A stretch of DNA of 64,000 nt from Zhengitettix transpicula (lineage: Eukaryota; Arthropoda; Insecta; Orthoptera; Tetrigidae): NCBI GenBank assembly GCA_037074705.1, contig CM073593.1, positions 59,995,501-60,059,500 on the forward strand, read 5' to 3'. Numbering within the stretch: position 1 is the first letter of the stretch; each line of letters starts with the position of its first letter. Position numbers and translations under genes: made by a program. This document shows positions 49,641 through 60,559 of the stretch, in pieces. The notes beneath the pieces were generated by a model. That model saw nothing but the letters and a program-made list of their open reading frames with translations. It ran no database searches and was not told where the DNA came from.

Positions 49641-49743
49641 TAACCCTCTTCTTTGCTCAGATCAAGAAACTGCCGTAGAAAACCGCAATGACATTAAATT
49701 TGTTCAAGAAATAGTTCTTTATGAACTTCCGAATGATGTATAA
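49638..49743 (+). other. possible splice acceptor and short terminal exon
   Basis: TACTAAC (49638-49644), the ideal branch-point sequence, is followed by CCTCTTCTTTGCTCAG ending at 49660: a textbook 3' splice site with a 17-nt branch-to-AG distance. The following frame (two bases skipped) reads 26 codons starting QETAVENRNDIKFVQ to a TAA at 49741. The other two frames stop almost at once. No family recognised. Confidence 0.25.
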
Positions 49744-50234
49744 GAAAGATTTACAATAAGTAAAACTGTAATATTTCACAATTCAATAACGTTGGAAGAC
49801 GTTAACCTCAAAAATTCTGATCTACGTAAAGATCAAATGAGTATAATGAACTGTAGGTCACGAACATTACAGGTGGGAAAAAATCGGATCTGCATGTAAG
49901 GAACAGCAATCCACTTGCACTGCCAATAAATGTAAGTTTAAAATTAAAATTTCCCTCGTCGGAAAAATTCCTCGTGTTGACGATGAAGCAATGGAAAAGA
50001 TACTACAAAGATAATTTGTAAAGCGCGAGTATTCAGCTTTATTTGCATAATTTAAATATAAACTACAATTTTTACAACTATTCGGCGTCAATAGTAAAGT
50101 GTACTGTTGTCCGAATTTCATGGAAATATAAATAAAAATTTGACGGTAAAATTTTAATTATTACATACTTACAATCACTTGCCAGTTTTAAAAATTCAAT
50201 TTGTCAGACGAAACATAAACTTAATTTCTTCTGT

Positions 50235-51100
50235 AGTTAATGAATAAGAAAGATAGCCAATACAGACAAAAAAGGTAATATAAATACTACAGAACGTTTC
50301 TGGGATCCTTGTACCTTTCGACAGGTGCTAAGAAGAGCCTAGAGAAACACAACTGCACTGGTCAGTTGACAATGTTCAAAAAAAGCGACGAAAACTCAAC
50401 GACAATGGAATAGCCGAAGGGTTAGCGTAACAATAAGGGAGCAACGACAATGGGAAAACAGAAGGTTTAGCGTAATAATAAGGAATCATAGAAATTATTG
50501 TGTATGCCATTGTGTATGCTGTGATGTTTGATTTAATGTGAAGCATCTCTGAAATAAGCCTGGAATTGTACCTGGTGTCAATGTCTAAAGTCTTAGCATT
50601 TTGCCATTCAAACGTATGTTTAGAACTGTTTATATGTTTGGATACTACAGATTGTTTATCAGTAGGAAGTTTGATATTAGATATACGTGTATTAAGGGAA
50701 CGTTTTGTTTGTCCTATGTAGCAGGAATTATAATTAGAGCAAGAAATTTTGTAAACAACACAATGCTTGCTGTAGGTATCAAGTGGGTCCCTGAGGAGTT
50801 TTTCTAAAAATATGAAAGGGTATTAGCCGATCTGTAAATGACGTATTATTTGATTATTTGACAAATTTGTGATGCAGAGATTTGTAAGAAGGAAGTACGA
50901 GAAAAAATTTGGCTTTATGTGTTTGGGGACGAGTGACAGTAGAATGTTTTGTTCAGTCTGCTGTTTACGTGTTTAATAATAAAATTTAAATGGTACTCAT
51001 TGGAGATTAATATGTTTCGAACAATATTTATTTGTTCCCTTATACAATTTCCACTTTGAAGGAATAATGAAAAAAGGAATTAAATTTAAATACTTTTAAT
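50235..51100 (-). mobile_element. Penelope-like retroelement remnant: GIY-YIG nuclease and 3' terminal repeat
   Basis: Minus strand. From about 50812 to 50505 the frame reads LRDPLDTYSKH, VVYKISCSNYNSCYIGQTKR, then SKHINSSKHTFEWQNAKTLD and SRLISEMLHIKSN. This is the GIY-YIG endonuclease of Penelope-like elements, with the Y..C...YIGQT core and the H...F.W..A..LD.......R.ISEM.HI tail. Just upstream (to about 51.0 kb) LPSYKSLHHKF lies in a shifted frame, so at least one frameshift is present. The reverse-transcriptase domain is not recognisable further upstream. Downstream is the hammerhead at 50.3 kb and its arm. The element is dead. Confidence 0.78.
50285..50332 (-). ncRNA. hammerhead ribozyme of the 50-kb Penelope-like element
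   Basis: Minus strand: GCAC-CTGTCGA, AAGG-TACAAGGAT-CCCA, GAAAC (50300-50296), GTT, CTGTAG. It lies directly 3' of the GIY-YIG coding sequence, where Penelope-like elements carry hammerheads in their terminal repeats. CTGTCGA has A6 changed to U, which should lower or abolish cleavage. The upstream TGTCAACTGACCAGTGCAGT is shared with the solo copy at 58.13 kb. Confidence 0.62.
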
Positions 51101-51104
51101 TCTT

Positions 51105-52335
51105 ATCTCTTAAAAAAATTCACGTGGTGAATTATTAGTAGAAATATTTCAAGTTTTGCTTTAAATAGGGTCGATTTATCTTTTCCGACTTTTGAAACTA
51201 ATAGCAATGTAGCAGCAGAAGAACCGTCTTGATTGATATAGTAATAAACATATATTAATGAGTAATATTATGTTAATGTAAGGTGTACTCTAAAAATATT
51301 TTGTGTTGAACTGATTATATGTAAAAAAAACAAACGCAAACGGAAATGTTACTTGGTTATAAATATTAATGACGGACATCCCTTTCACTAAATCATAATT
51401 ACTCAATGTTTTCCCTTTATGGTTCGGAAATAAAACACGTGAATATATTACTGTAATAAATTTTGTACTCTATTTACGCTCTCGGCGAAAAATATCACGT
51501 ACTATACAGATTCACTGAATTCGAAATGGGGAAAAATACTTTTGTGTGCCATCACAGTCATACAGAAAACATTCTCGTGAAAAATAATAATATAAGATGA
51601 TACTAACAATTGTTATATTATACAAATTACCAACTATCCCTCTAGTTTCAATTTCAAATTATTGTGTTCAGTATTACTTGAACCAACGTATAACATCTGA
51701 TAAAATCAGACGCAGTTTACTGAAGATAATTATTAATTTGTTTTTTATAAACATATCAATCAAATTTTTCTTTACTACTTAATGATTATTAATTGCAGAA
51801 GGCGGGAAGCTGTAAAAGAAAAATCGACCCTTTTTAAAACCAGGGAGGAATTATCATCAAAACTAAGGAAAATAATTTGAATTAACTTTTCAAAGAGCTT
51901 AAAATTGAATATATTCAGATTTATTTGTTTTCGAATAGTCCTTCATAGAATAAGTAGTAAAATACATACAAAATTAAACGTTCTGATTAAATTAAGATCG
52001 TTTCCTACGGCCTACTGAATTTATACCGACAACTTTTATGAATGGGAATTTACTCATTATTTCACTGAAATAACTTCTTTTACATATGGTTTCTTCGTAT
52101 CAACTAAAAAATTAATTACGGTTGGTAATTTGTTAAAAAAGAGACATTATAATAAGTACTTCTTCTGGATATGAAAACTCGTAAGTTTAAGAAGAAACGT
52201 TTTTAATTTAAATGAAAAATAACTTTTCTTTTATGTTTAATTAAGAGATTTTAACTCTAAGAATAATAACAGAAACAAAATTTTGGTAAAAAAAACCTTT
52301 ACCATTCACAGAAACGTTTATTGGGTCTCTAAATT
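51105..52335. other. gene-free AT-rich stretch
   Basis: It may include unrecognisable inner parts of the Penelope-like element near 51.0-51.25 kb; nothing else is seen. Confidence 0.4.
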
Positions 52336-52339
52336 GAGC

Positions 52340-52429
52340 TCTAAAAAATATACCCTACATGTGTAAATATATGAAGCAGAAAGTTAAATAGATTTATTCT
52401 CCGTTAGCTGTCTTATGAGGATTCGTCAG
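52340..52429 (-). repeat. dispersed repeat, partner of 48352-48426
   Basis: On the minus strand it runs CTGACGAATCCTCATAAGAC, AACGGAGAATAAAT, CTTTCTGCTTCATATATTTA to GGTATATTTTTT. See the 48 kb partner for the shared blocks. Confidence 0.65.
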
Positions 52430-52559
52430 AGTTGCGAAATAAAATGCAGTAATATTACAGAACTGAAGTAATGCATCGATTAACGTAATCACGTACACTG
52501 TGTAACTAAATATTTACCACCAAATAAAAATTACATATTATAACGAGAGAGAGGAAAGA

Positions 52560-53195
52560 CCCAGGCTACACGTTTTCTTTAAAGCCATAGCAGGTGAAAA
52601 TTCTTGGCAAGGAATTTGAGATAGATTGAGAGAATCTACTCGGTACGGGAGGATGACAACATGTTTAAGTTAAATACCAGACAGCAAAAAACAGATGTTG
52701 AAAAATACTCATTCCTAAATAGGACAATAAATAACTGGAACGATTTACCTGCAAGAGTTTCCGGAGAAAGTCGTCTAACGGAAAGAAAATTTAGACTTAA
52801 TCGGAACTGTCTAATGAATAGAGGATAGTGTAGTAAAGTTAAGTGACAGTGCTGCGTTATAAACTAAAGTAAAATGGTAAAATTCTTTGTCTCCTTATAT
52901 AGTTAAATAGTTAGTTAACCTCTATTTTCAGATATCTTCCCACTTTTCTTCTTTTCAGGCCAGTACAATATTAATTCTTTCTTTAACTTTTTCAAAATTA
53001 AACTTTAATTTATATAATTTTATATACAAATATTTATAGTTGAAATAATGTCCCTAAACCCAGCTCATATTATAAAATAATTGTATTAATTTACTCCCTT
53101 TGCTTTTATTGTAACTTCCTTTATTTAATTGTAATTTCATGCGACCATTACAGGGAAAACTGCCCATTTGTAGATTAAATAAATACAAACAAAAC
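52560..53195 (+). mobile_element. non-LTR retrotransposon, reverse-transcriptase tail and 3' UTR
   Basis: Reading plus, LHVFFKAIAGENSWQG, a stop, RLRESTRYGR, a one-base frameshift, then DDNMFKLNTRQQKTDVEKYS and FLNRTINNWNDLPARV to a TAG at 52826-52828. This is the conserved C-terminal end of insect LINE ORF2 proteins (Jockey/CR1-like in style, clade not certain). An AT-rich 3' UTR follows to about 53190, ending in AATAAATACAAACAAAA. The stop and frameshift show it is inactive. Confidence 0.75.
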
Positions 53196-53697
53196 CTGTA
53201 TTTTTTAGATTGCCAGAGAGATATTAATTAAAATTTTATAATTCATATGAAATTTCGTGGCTTTCGCTCGAATATTTCTTACGTTCACATACGATTTAAG
53301 AAAGATAGAAGAAAAATTATACGTTAAAGGGAGGAATTAAAGATAGTATAAAATGTATTTCTTTAATGTTAGAAAAAAAATTTGACATAAGATAACACAA
53401 ATTAGTAATGTTATCATAAGAAATCCTCTAGGTATCATTGGAAGTACGCGATTTTATTTGCAGTAGAAGTGAAAAATAAGAGGAAATTGTATGAAATAAA
53501 GTAAACAGGTCTTCGTCGATTAACATGACTAATACATAATATTTTATTATAAAACCATTTTTTTAATCAGTAATGTCTTTATATGTCCGCCTAAACAATT
53601 CATTCGGAGAATGGACTAATTACAATTTTGTTTCCTATGGAGAATCAGCACTCGATACTCTGCCAGTTCCCTGAGAAATTACTTTTGGTTGTTTCAG

Positions 53698-53960
53698 TTA
53701 CTTTTCCGTGAAAGGACCAATTTTTCTAGACGTCTACTTTGTAATCCAGCAGACGCGGCTGAGTACGTGGCACAATTGCTGACAGATGAGACCAAGTTGA
53801 AGTTTGCAGGAGAAGCGAGGCAGCGCTATTTGAATGCACGATCTGAGTGCAGCTGAGGCGACGCTAACATAATTAATTTCCTGCATCGCTCCTGTAGAAG
53901 TGTCGCTGCTGGAAGCAAACTGCGTCGTGCCTCCAGCAATTTAAGCTGGAAGCCTACAGG
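53698..53960 (+). other. possible terminal coding exon in CG-rich patch
   Basis: TTTTGGTTGTTTCAG ends at 53697 as a fair splice acceptor. In phase 0 the next 52 codons are open to TGA 53854-53856, with a helical-looking stretch NPADAAEYVAQLLTDETKLK near the middle and FAGEARQRYLNARSECS at the end. It is CG-richer than its flanks. No family is recognised. The phase would fit the donor at 9675, but 44 kb apart this is only a possibility. Confidence 0.2.
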
Positions 53961-54082
53961 AAATTGTTACGACCTTCTGTTGTGACTGACATTCCCTTGC
54001 TACCGAAAAGTAACTGTGCATATCTTAAGTCAGTCGTTCACTTACCGCTTTACCTTGAAAAAAACGTGAAGTATATTGAGTA

Positions 54083-54107
54083 ATATATATATATATATAT
54101 ATATATT
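54083..54107. repeat. (TA)n microsatellite
   Basis: About 12 TA units. Confidence 0.93.
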
Positions 54108-54856
54108 ATAATAATTAAATAGTAGGTCGTTTATTAATGTAATTAATTTCCCCCACGTTGTGGAAGCCAAAATGTAATAATTAAATGTTGAGCTTTATTT
54201 AATTTATATTCAGAGAATTTGAAGAATTTACCTCACGTGAAGCGCCATTTGGGTAATAATTAAATGGAAGGCGTTAATTAAATGAAATAATAATCAAACA
54301 AAATATTTATTTATTTTGTGGCAATAAAGATAAATACAACAAAATTTGAGATCTTTCTCTCTCTCAGAGCCTCTACTAGGTTTGATAAAGGACACAACAA
54401 ATTGATTTAAAAATCTTATTAACAAACAGTTCACAATTTACCTGAACAATATGTTGATAGAAAGAAATTAAAAGTAAAGAAATTAACTCTGATTGACAAT
54501 TATAAGAGAACGAAATATGACTTTATCCTTTAATTAAAGTTTACAATTGATCATTAGTTTTGGTTTTGTTACTTACGTAGTGTCCAGCTTGCACCAGCAT
54601 TCTTTTTTGTTTCGGAAGTACACTATTGCAAAATTATACACTGATTCTAAACATCGAGTCACAGATTTTACACTATTGAAGTCAAAATATTACTTGTTCT
54701 GCTCCTCACTATGTTTTTCGCCAACTGACTCCTAGTTCTCTCGAGTTTTAGCGCGCGTACGCCATTTTTTACTTTTCGACAAAGCAAAGTGAGCTCGCTT
54801 CTCTCATTGTTGCTTTTTTCGATCAGACCGCTATAATGGATTTATCAAACAATTCA

Positions 54857-54861
<5 letters not shown>

Positions 54862-54914
<53 letters not shown>

Positions 54915-54925
54915 ATGTATGTATT
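54862..54925. repeat. compound (TA)n(GTAT)n microsatellite
   Basis: About 14 TA units followed by about eight GTAT units. Confidence 0.93.
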
Positions 54926-55023
54926 ACCAGTAAAACATTTATGGAAGTTTAAAATTCTGGAGAAATGTAATTAAAGATCAATATATATATACGAAGAAAA
55001 TTATAAATAAAAAATGAACGGTT

Positions 55024-55350
55024 ATGGAAGAAATAACCACTGACCAGTTTGATCAAATATTTCCTCTTTATGACTATTTTGAGGACGAAAAATTTGCTGT
55101 TTCTAATTTTATGGGGATTTTTATTACGTGCAAATTAAGTTTCGAATTACCTGTAACATTATACGATTCATTTAATAACATATACAGCACTAACGAATTG
55201 CACTTTCTTTACTTTCTTACTAGACTTCGACTGACTAATGGCAATGATAATTATCACGAAGCTAACAACGTATATTGGCACATGGAAGATATATACTACC
55301 AATATTTTGACAAGATATGTCGTTCCCATCATTCGTTCCAGCGGTTTTAA
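55024..55350 (+). CDS. hypothetical 108-residue open frame
   Basis: ATG at 55024 (G at -3, G at +4) opens 108 codons in AT-rich sequence. The translation is acidic and aromatic (starts MEEITTDQFDQIFPLYDYFE, ends FDKICRSHHSFQRF), without signal peptide, membrane segment or known domain. Codon choice with many GAN and NNY codons looks more coding-like than other frames nearby. A diverged echo of its 3' half follows the stop (TTTAATAACATA...CACTTTCTTTA versus TTTTAATAACATACAG...), so local duplication has occurred. By chance alone one or two such frames are expected in a window this AT-rich. Confidence 0.22.
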   Translation: MEEITTDQFDQIFPLYDYFEDEKFAVSNFMGIFITCKLSFELPVTLYDSFNNIYSTNELHFLYFLTRLRLTNGNDNYHEANNVYWHMEDIYYQYFDKICRSHHSFQRF

Positions 55351-56496
55351 TAACATACAGTGAATTACATTTTCTTTATGATGCAAACTTTATAGGTAAA
55401 TAAATAGTAATAGTAATATAACAAAATAATTTTATACATGTATTGTATCATTTGTACTGTATACATTTTAACCATTTAAACAAATCGCAGTTTCTGTGTG
55501 TGGTAGTTCTCACTTCGTTTAATCAAACGTGTATAGTCAATGTATAACCAAAAATCGTGACAAAAAATTCGGTGTAAGAGAATTTATTAATTATATTCCA
55601 AATTATCAACCCTTATACAGTATCACGAGTAAACATTATTAGTCACAATAAAATAATTCTATAACCTAAAACAGACATTCTTAGGTGAGAAAAACACTAT
55701 TGTGTTATTTTTTTTATTGATTTATGGTCGCGTCAACCTGTTGGTTATTGGCGACCCTCTAATAGTATTTACATATTTAAGTTACAGCTGGTTTGATATT
55801 TCCAATTGCGATCATCGTTTCAAATAGCGGTTGTCAGCTTTGCGTCAGAGACGAACTCGAGGAGACACTTGATCACCGTCGTGTTATTTATTTTCTTGCC
55901 TAATCGTTCTCCTTTTCCTATCTTATTGTTTATTTACTAATTTCGAACTGGTACATAGTTTTTTATTTAATTAGTCACCACTTAAGAAAAGAGACATGGA
56001 GGAACAGGGTTTCTAGTCAACTCAGCAAAGATTCCATTATTAACTGAACCATCTCCATTCTTCTCTTATCTTACACGATTTCCTTACAAAAAAAAATTGC
56101 CACCAGTTTTATTTCTCGTGAATTAGACAATTTCTTTAATTAATTAAGACTTTGCTACCCTGCATCGTAATTCTTTACTGAATAGGCGCTCCGACTAAAT
56201 CTTCCCAATACAATATTGTGTTAATTACATATACTCAAAATTCAATAACACTGGAATAAGTGTTATTTTAGTTATTAATACAGAGAATTTTAGATATACC
56301 GACCGTATTTAATATTTCCTTACATTCAGAATTTTATTCTCGAACACCCAATCAAATAATTATTCACCCCTCTATATTTCTGGCAGTGATCGACGATTTC
56401 TACCGTTTCTTCCTCACAATTTCCATGTTTCAATGGTGTAAAGAACGTTTATATTTTTAGTGACTTAATGGTAGAAAGTTTGCTTTGAATACAAAT

Positions 56497-56499
<3 letters not shown>

Positions 56500-56554
<55 letters not shown>
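56500..56554. repeat. (GA)n microsatellite
   Basis: About 27 GA dinucleotides. The Arg-Glu repeat frame it creates is an artefact. Confidence 0.95.
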
Positions 56555-56557
<3 letters not shown>

Positions 56558-56643
56558 ACCTGCCAAAAAATTAACAGGCAGAGGCATAGGTGGTCTCAGT
56601 CGGGAACCAAGAGTGCTTGCCTGACAAACCAAGTAATCTCTTG

Positions 56644-56985
56644 TCAGAGACCTACGGCAAATACGAATGGCGTCCTTTTTTCCAGGAGAAAGATACAGGC
56701 ACCAAACCTTTTAAATTTCTTAGAGATTTGGGCCGCTCTACCGGAGCGTTGTAATGTACGATCTCTCGAGTACGTTCGATGTCCATGCATAATGCAGAAG
56801 TCTAATAAAGAGGGCGTTTCTTCACCTGCAGCCTTGTGAGCTTGGAGGTTAGATATTAATGCCGTAGCAGAAGATGCTTTGATGTGCGCTGCTTCAGAAT
56901 TCACTTTGTCTCCACTACTGAGTTGTACATTCTTCATCGCGTCGCCTTCAGGGAAACATCCGCAACATGACGGCGCTTCATCGAT
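56644..56985 (-). other. open frame in CG-richer island, possible exon
   Basis: On the minus strand about 114 codons are open between stops (IDEAPSCC... then from ATG 56937 MKNVQLSSGDKVNSEAAHIK...). After codons reading NLQAHKAA comes GCAG|GTGAAG, a usable splice donor. The upstream GGACAG could be an acceptor. Composition is CG-richer than the surroundings and amino-acid use is balanced, but no family is recognised. Confidence 0.2.
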
Positions 56986-57337
56986 TTACTGTCCCGCACA
57001 GAACCCGGAATATCTTGGAAAAACACAACCAGAACACAGGAGGCAATTGACCCAACAGTTAATAGTAGGTTGATAAAAGAATTGGGTGCTTCATTCATCA
57101 CTTGAGAAGTATTTCATTGCGGCGAGTATCATTGTAAGTATTATACTATGTTCCTACGAAATGTTAATGAGTGCAACAATAGTCTAATTTTTTTACTCAT
57201 TTTTTATCCATCTCCTTGGACTTATTTAAGAGAACTAGAAGACAATATGTTTTTCTAATGTAAATTATTAATTTTTATTTGTAATGCTCTGTATTAAAAT
57301 GTACCTTTAGATGATTGGGATTCTGCACGATTTCTTG

Positions 57338-57409
57338 ATCAGTTTAGGAGGCAGCTGGCCAACTGTTTCAATTGGATCAGCGAACAACTTTTATCGTACG
57401 CCCAAGATC
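57338..57409 (-). mobile_element. poly(A) retroposon, short fragment H
   Basis: CAGTTTAGGAGGCAGCTGGC, then GTTTCAATTGGATCAGCGAA and TACGCCCAAG match the middle of copies A, E and G in minus orientation. Both ends are truncated. Confidence 0.72.
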
Positions 57410-57598
57410 TATTTTCTTACACTGATAATAAGAACACGATAAGACCTCCGAACTGCTTTCTTTCTGACGAGGAGTGTAAAACTAAAACATATGGCTGCTG
57501 AATGTACGTCCTAGTCTATTTCATTAGCTCAATAATATACTTTTATATTATTGTGTAATAAATCATATGTAACATAATTTATTTCATATTTTAGGCCA

Positions 57599-57621
57599 GT
57601 ATATATATATATATATATATT
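57599..57621. repeat. (TA)n microsatellite
   Basis: About 11 TA units. Confidence 0.9.
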
Positions 57622-58077
57622 GTTGCAAGTAAAGTGTTTATTTATTTTTGAATATAGGCTAAATCATTTTGTTTAGCAGTAGAGTGATCGCTAAAAAATA
57701 ACAGAGGAGTGAATACATCTCTGATTGTGCGTGCGAGAAAAAATTCTGAATGTAAAAGAGTATTTATTGCTTTTGGTATATCTAAAATACGTTGATAATA
57801 CATATACCAGTCTTATTGAATTTTTATAATTAGTAATAAGCGAAAAAATTGTATATTGAGTTTTAGTCGTAGCGCCTATTTTGTCACCATTAACGATAGA
57901 TTTTTATGATTCAGGTACATGATAACTGTCAAAAGAGCGACTGTGTTTCTGAGTTGGGGATGAGAAATCCACACGAAACGTCTTGGATGAGTGGATCTTT
58001 AGAGGGGTTTGAATGTTTTATTTTATAGATCATGAATATAAACTGCAGTTCATCCTATAGTAAATAGTATTTGCATA

Positions 58078-58300
58078 TAAGAAAGATAGACAAATACAGA
58101 TAAAATAAACTGAATAGCCAAGTTTTGTCAACTGACGAGTGCAGTTGTGTCGCTCTAGACTCTTCTTAGCACATGAAGAAAGGGACAAAGACCCCATAAA
58201 CGTTGTGTGGTATTTATATTATCACTTATTTTATCTGTATTTCGGCAATCTTCCTTATTATTAATTTTCAATCTAACTTTTAATTTTTCAATTCTGTAGT
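58078..58300 (+). mobile_element. solo Penelope-type terminal repeat with hammerhead
   Basis: Plus strand: TTGTCAACTGACGAGTGCAG, a CTCTAGACTCTTCTTAGCAC block, then the hammerhead at 58169-58210 (CATGAAGA, GGG-ACAAAGA-CCC, TAAAC-GTT-GTGTGG), then arm TATTTATATTATC...TTTTATCTGTATTT. The same order is found on the minus strand at 50.23-50.38 kb. A second, oppositely oriented arm (58108 to 58078) sits head to head in front. Core changes (CATGAAGA, TAAAC) suggest inactivity. Confidence 0.65.
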
Positions 58301-58407
58301 GAATTATTATCCACGTAAGTGGTTTGACGTCAGAGTTACCGTCGTACAAAGTGAGGACAAATGTTAGTTGTTTGTATAAATTTTGTTTTTACAGAGGACT
58401 TTTAATA

Positions 58408-58968
58408 ATTTTTTTAGGGTAACAGTCCACATGAGGGTAATACACATGGTGGAAACTCCCCTTTAATAGTATAGGAAGTGTTCTGAAAGGGGGGGGGATG
58501 CAGAAGGGTAGAGAAAGGTAGCCAAGGGTTAACTACGGCCCCCGGGCTATAGTTTAAGGATCCTACCAGGCATTCGCCTAAAAGTAATGCAGGGAAAACT
58601 CTAGAAAAACCTGCATCAGGTAGGTCGGGTATTGGGTACTTGTCCCACGTCCTTCCGATAGCGGGAGTAGAGTTTTCTGTGGGGACGCAGCATTCCCTTC
58701 TCCGTTCCTCGATTAGTTTAGGGGGCAGCTGGCCGACTGTTCCAATGGGAACAGCAAACAACTCTTACCGTATGCCCAAGGTCTGTGACCCTGGAACATA
58801 CACCTCTCAAAACAGGCCGAGGTGGCTCGGCTTGTGGGAAACTTAGTTCAAAAACGAAGAGGAAAAGGCATCCCCAAAGGTAGCCCTTTCGTGTCTGTCC
58901 TACAAGGTTCTGCCTGCGAGAGAACATCCCTCGCAGGTACTGCCTGCAAGAAAATAGCCCTCGCAGAC
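58408..58968 (-). mobile_element. poly(A) retroposon, copy G (near full length)
   Basis: Minus-strand copy, close to copy A throughout. The T-run of the tail is at 58409-58415 and the two 5' hairpins are at 58944-58966 and 58914-58936 (the first with one mismatch, CTGCAAG). An expanded G-run (58490-58498) lies inside. Confidence 0.76.
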
Positions 58969-59219
58969 GTTCTCCTTATGAAATTATAAATGTGGAAAAA
59001 ATTTATTCTTAAATAAATTGTATTTTTAAGAGGGAGTTAAGGATATTTCATTGTACTATTAACTATTATATCATTATAATTCGGTTGATATCATAGAGAG
59101 ACAAAAATACAGATGAATCTATTGAAAGCCATAAATTTCAGTAGATATATTTCATGTCAACGTCATTCTGAAACCAGTGAAACAATCGACAGCAAGCAAA
59201 TAATTTTACCTGCAACGAT

Positions 59220-59660
59220 GTAAACAAGCACGGTCAATATTCTGTCTGTGTCATAATATCCGTGGGGACTAATCGGACGTTGACCCGAAGAAAGTATTAC
59301 ATTTGAATGTCTCTCTACCGGAGGCTCACGCTCGTATAGGCTGTCAATGGCAGGCTCAGATTCAATACTGTGGAGTTCACGTGGCTGTTCTCGGTAGTGT
59401 TAATTAACAGAACATCGCCACTGTGTGGGCGTGTGTACAGGCTGCTGATAAAGAGAATTAACTGTCCGTCAAGCACACTTGCCAGCTCCAATATTTTTCA
59501 TGCAAACTGCGACGAGAGATAATAAGCCGACGCTGCATAGTGCATGTCAATGGGTGAATTTGGATAGATAATAACGGTCTGAATACAAGAGGGGTGCGCT
59601 TGACATGGACCCAAACGCGCCACTGATATACTTGCCAAAAATTTGATTAATACTATTTGA
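59220..59660. other. CG-richer island of unknown role
   Basis: A mixed-composition patch between AT-rich flanks; no frame, splice or promoter set recognised. Confidence 0.25.
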
Positions 59661-59944
59661 AGAAAGCATATGAAAGTCGGATGATTTTGAAATTTGCCTT
59701 TATAATCCATGGCTCAAATTTGTGATCTGTATCCACGGGAACGAAATATTTAATTTTTATTAATACAGTGATTTTAGCAAGTCTGAATGACAAATGAAAG
59801 TCATATTTACATTTGTTGTTAAAAAACGTTATAATTCTAATTCGAAATTTAGTTTCGTGTAAGAATCTGAAGCAGCTAAGTATTATTTAAAAGTTAGAAA
59901 AAACAAACAAAACAGCTAGATAGGACTTCATTGCTTTTATAAAA

Positions 59945-60555
59945 TAACTAGCTAGGTGCGCGGCGTTGCTCGTGTACTTATTTATATAAACTCGAAAAAG
60001 TATTTAATTGAATACTTAAATATATTCCTCGAGTATTTCAGGATATAATCGTCACTCAGTCTTCATACATTACGAAATATTACATTCATGAAATTGTTAG
60101 CTAGACTCACAAATAATACAGCGCGAAAATTAACTTACATTTTCCCCTAAGATGGTAAAGTAATTCGTATTCTTCTTTATTATCATTCGATGGAATATTG
60201 CTGTATAAAATTATACTTTTTATTTAAAAAAAATATTTCTGCTTTATTTCATTCCTAATAATGGAGATATGTCCTTTGTTCGTTGCGTAGTAACGTCTTT
60301 CTCTCGCGTGACGTCATTGTCTCTTGGCGCGCAGTAATTTAATATTTAATGATCACGGTTTTTAATTATAATTCTTTCCACATGTATGCTAGGCGTTTCT
60401 CACCCTCACAGTACCGTTTCTCGTGTTTTGAAGAATTTGTGTACCAATTTTTGTTGCAATCTATCCATGCTTTTAAATTTGTATAGAAATTAACGTAAAT
60501 ACATACATACATACATACAAATATACATCCTTTTTTATTATATAGATTAAATATT
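59945..60555. repeat. unclassified dispersed-repeat-like block with CATA microsatellite end
   Basis: It starts TAACTAGCTAGGTGCGCGGC, then GTTGCTCGTG, and ends with GTTGCAATCTATCC..., a (CATA)n run (60499-60519) and TTTTTTATTATATAGAT. This layout resembles a widespread arthropod repeat type that starts with a GCGGCTTCGC-like block and ends in a tetranucleotide run and ATATAGAT. Class not determined. Confidence 0.4.
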
Positions 60556-60559
60556 AGTC

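Noticed and set aside
52190..52330. GAAACGTTT strings near 52.19 and 52.31 kb as further ribozymes
   Set aside because: No CTGANGA strand at proper spacing.
56495..56839. Arg-Glu repeat protein
   Set aside because: Created by translating the (GA)n microsatellite; the rest of the frame overlaps a better minus-strand frame.
57925..57995. GGATGAGAAATCCACACGAAAC as hammerhead stem II plus GAAACGTC
   Set aside because: The preceding CTGAGTTG lacks G8 and A9 of the core; kept out of the feature list as too weak.
60499..60519. CRISPR-like or telomeric repeat
   Set aside because: Simple CATA microsatellite; no spacers, and no TTAGG repeats anywhere in the window.
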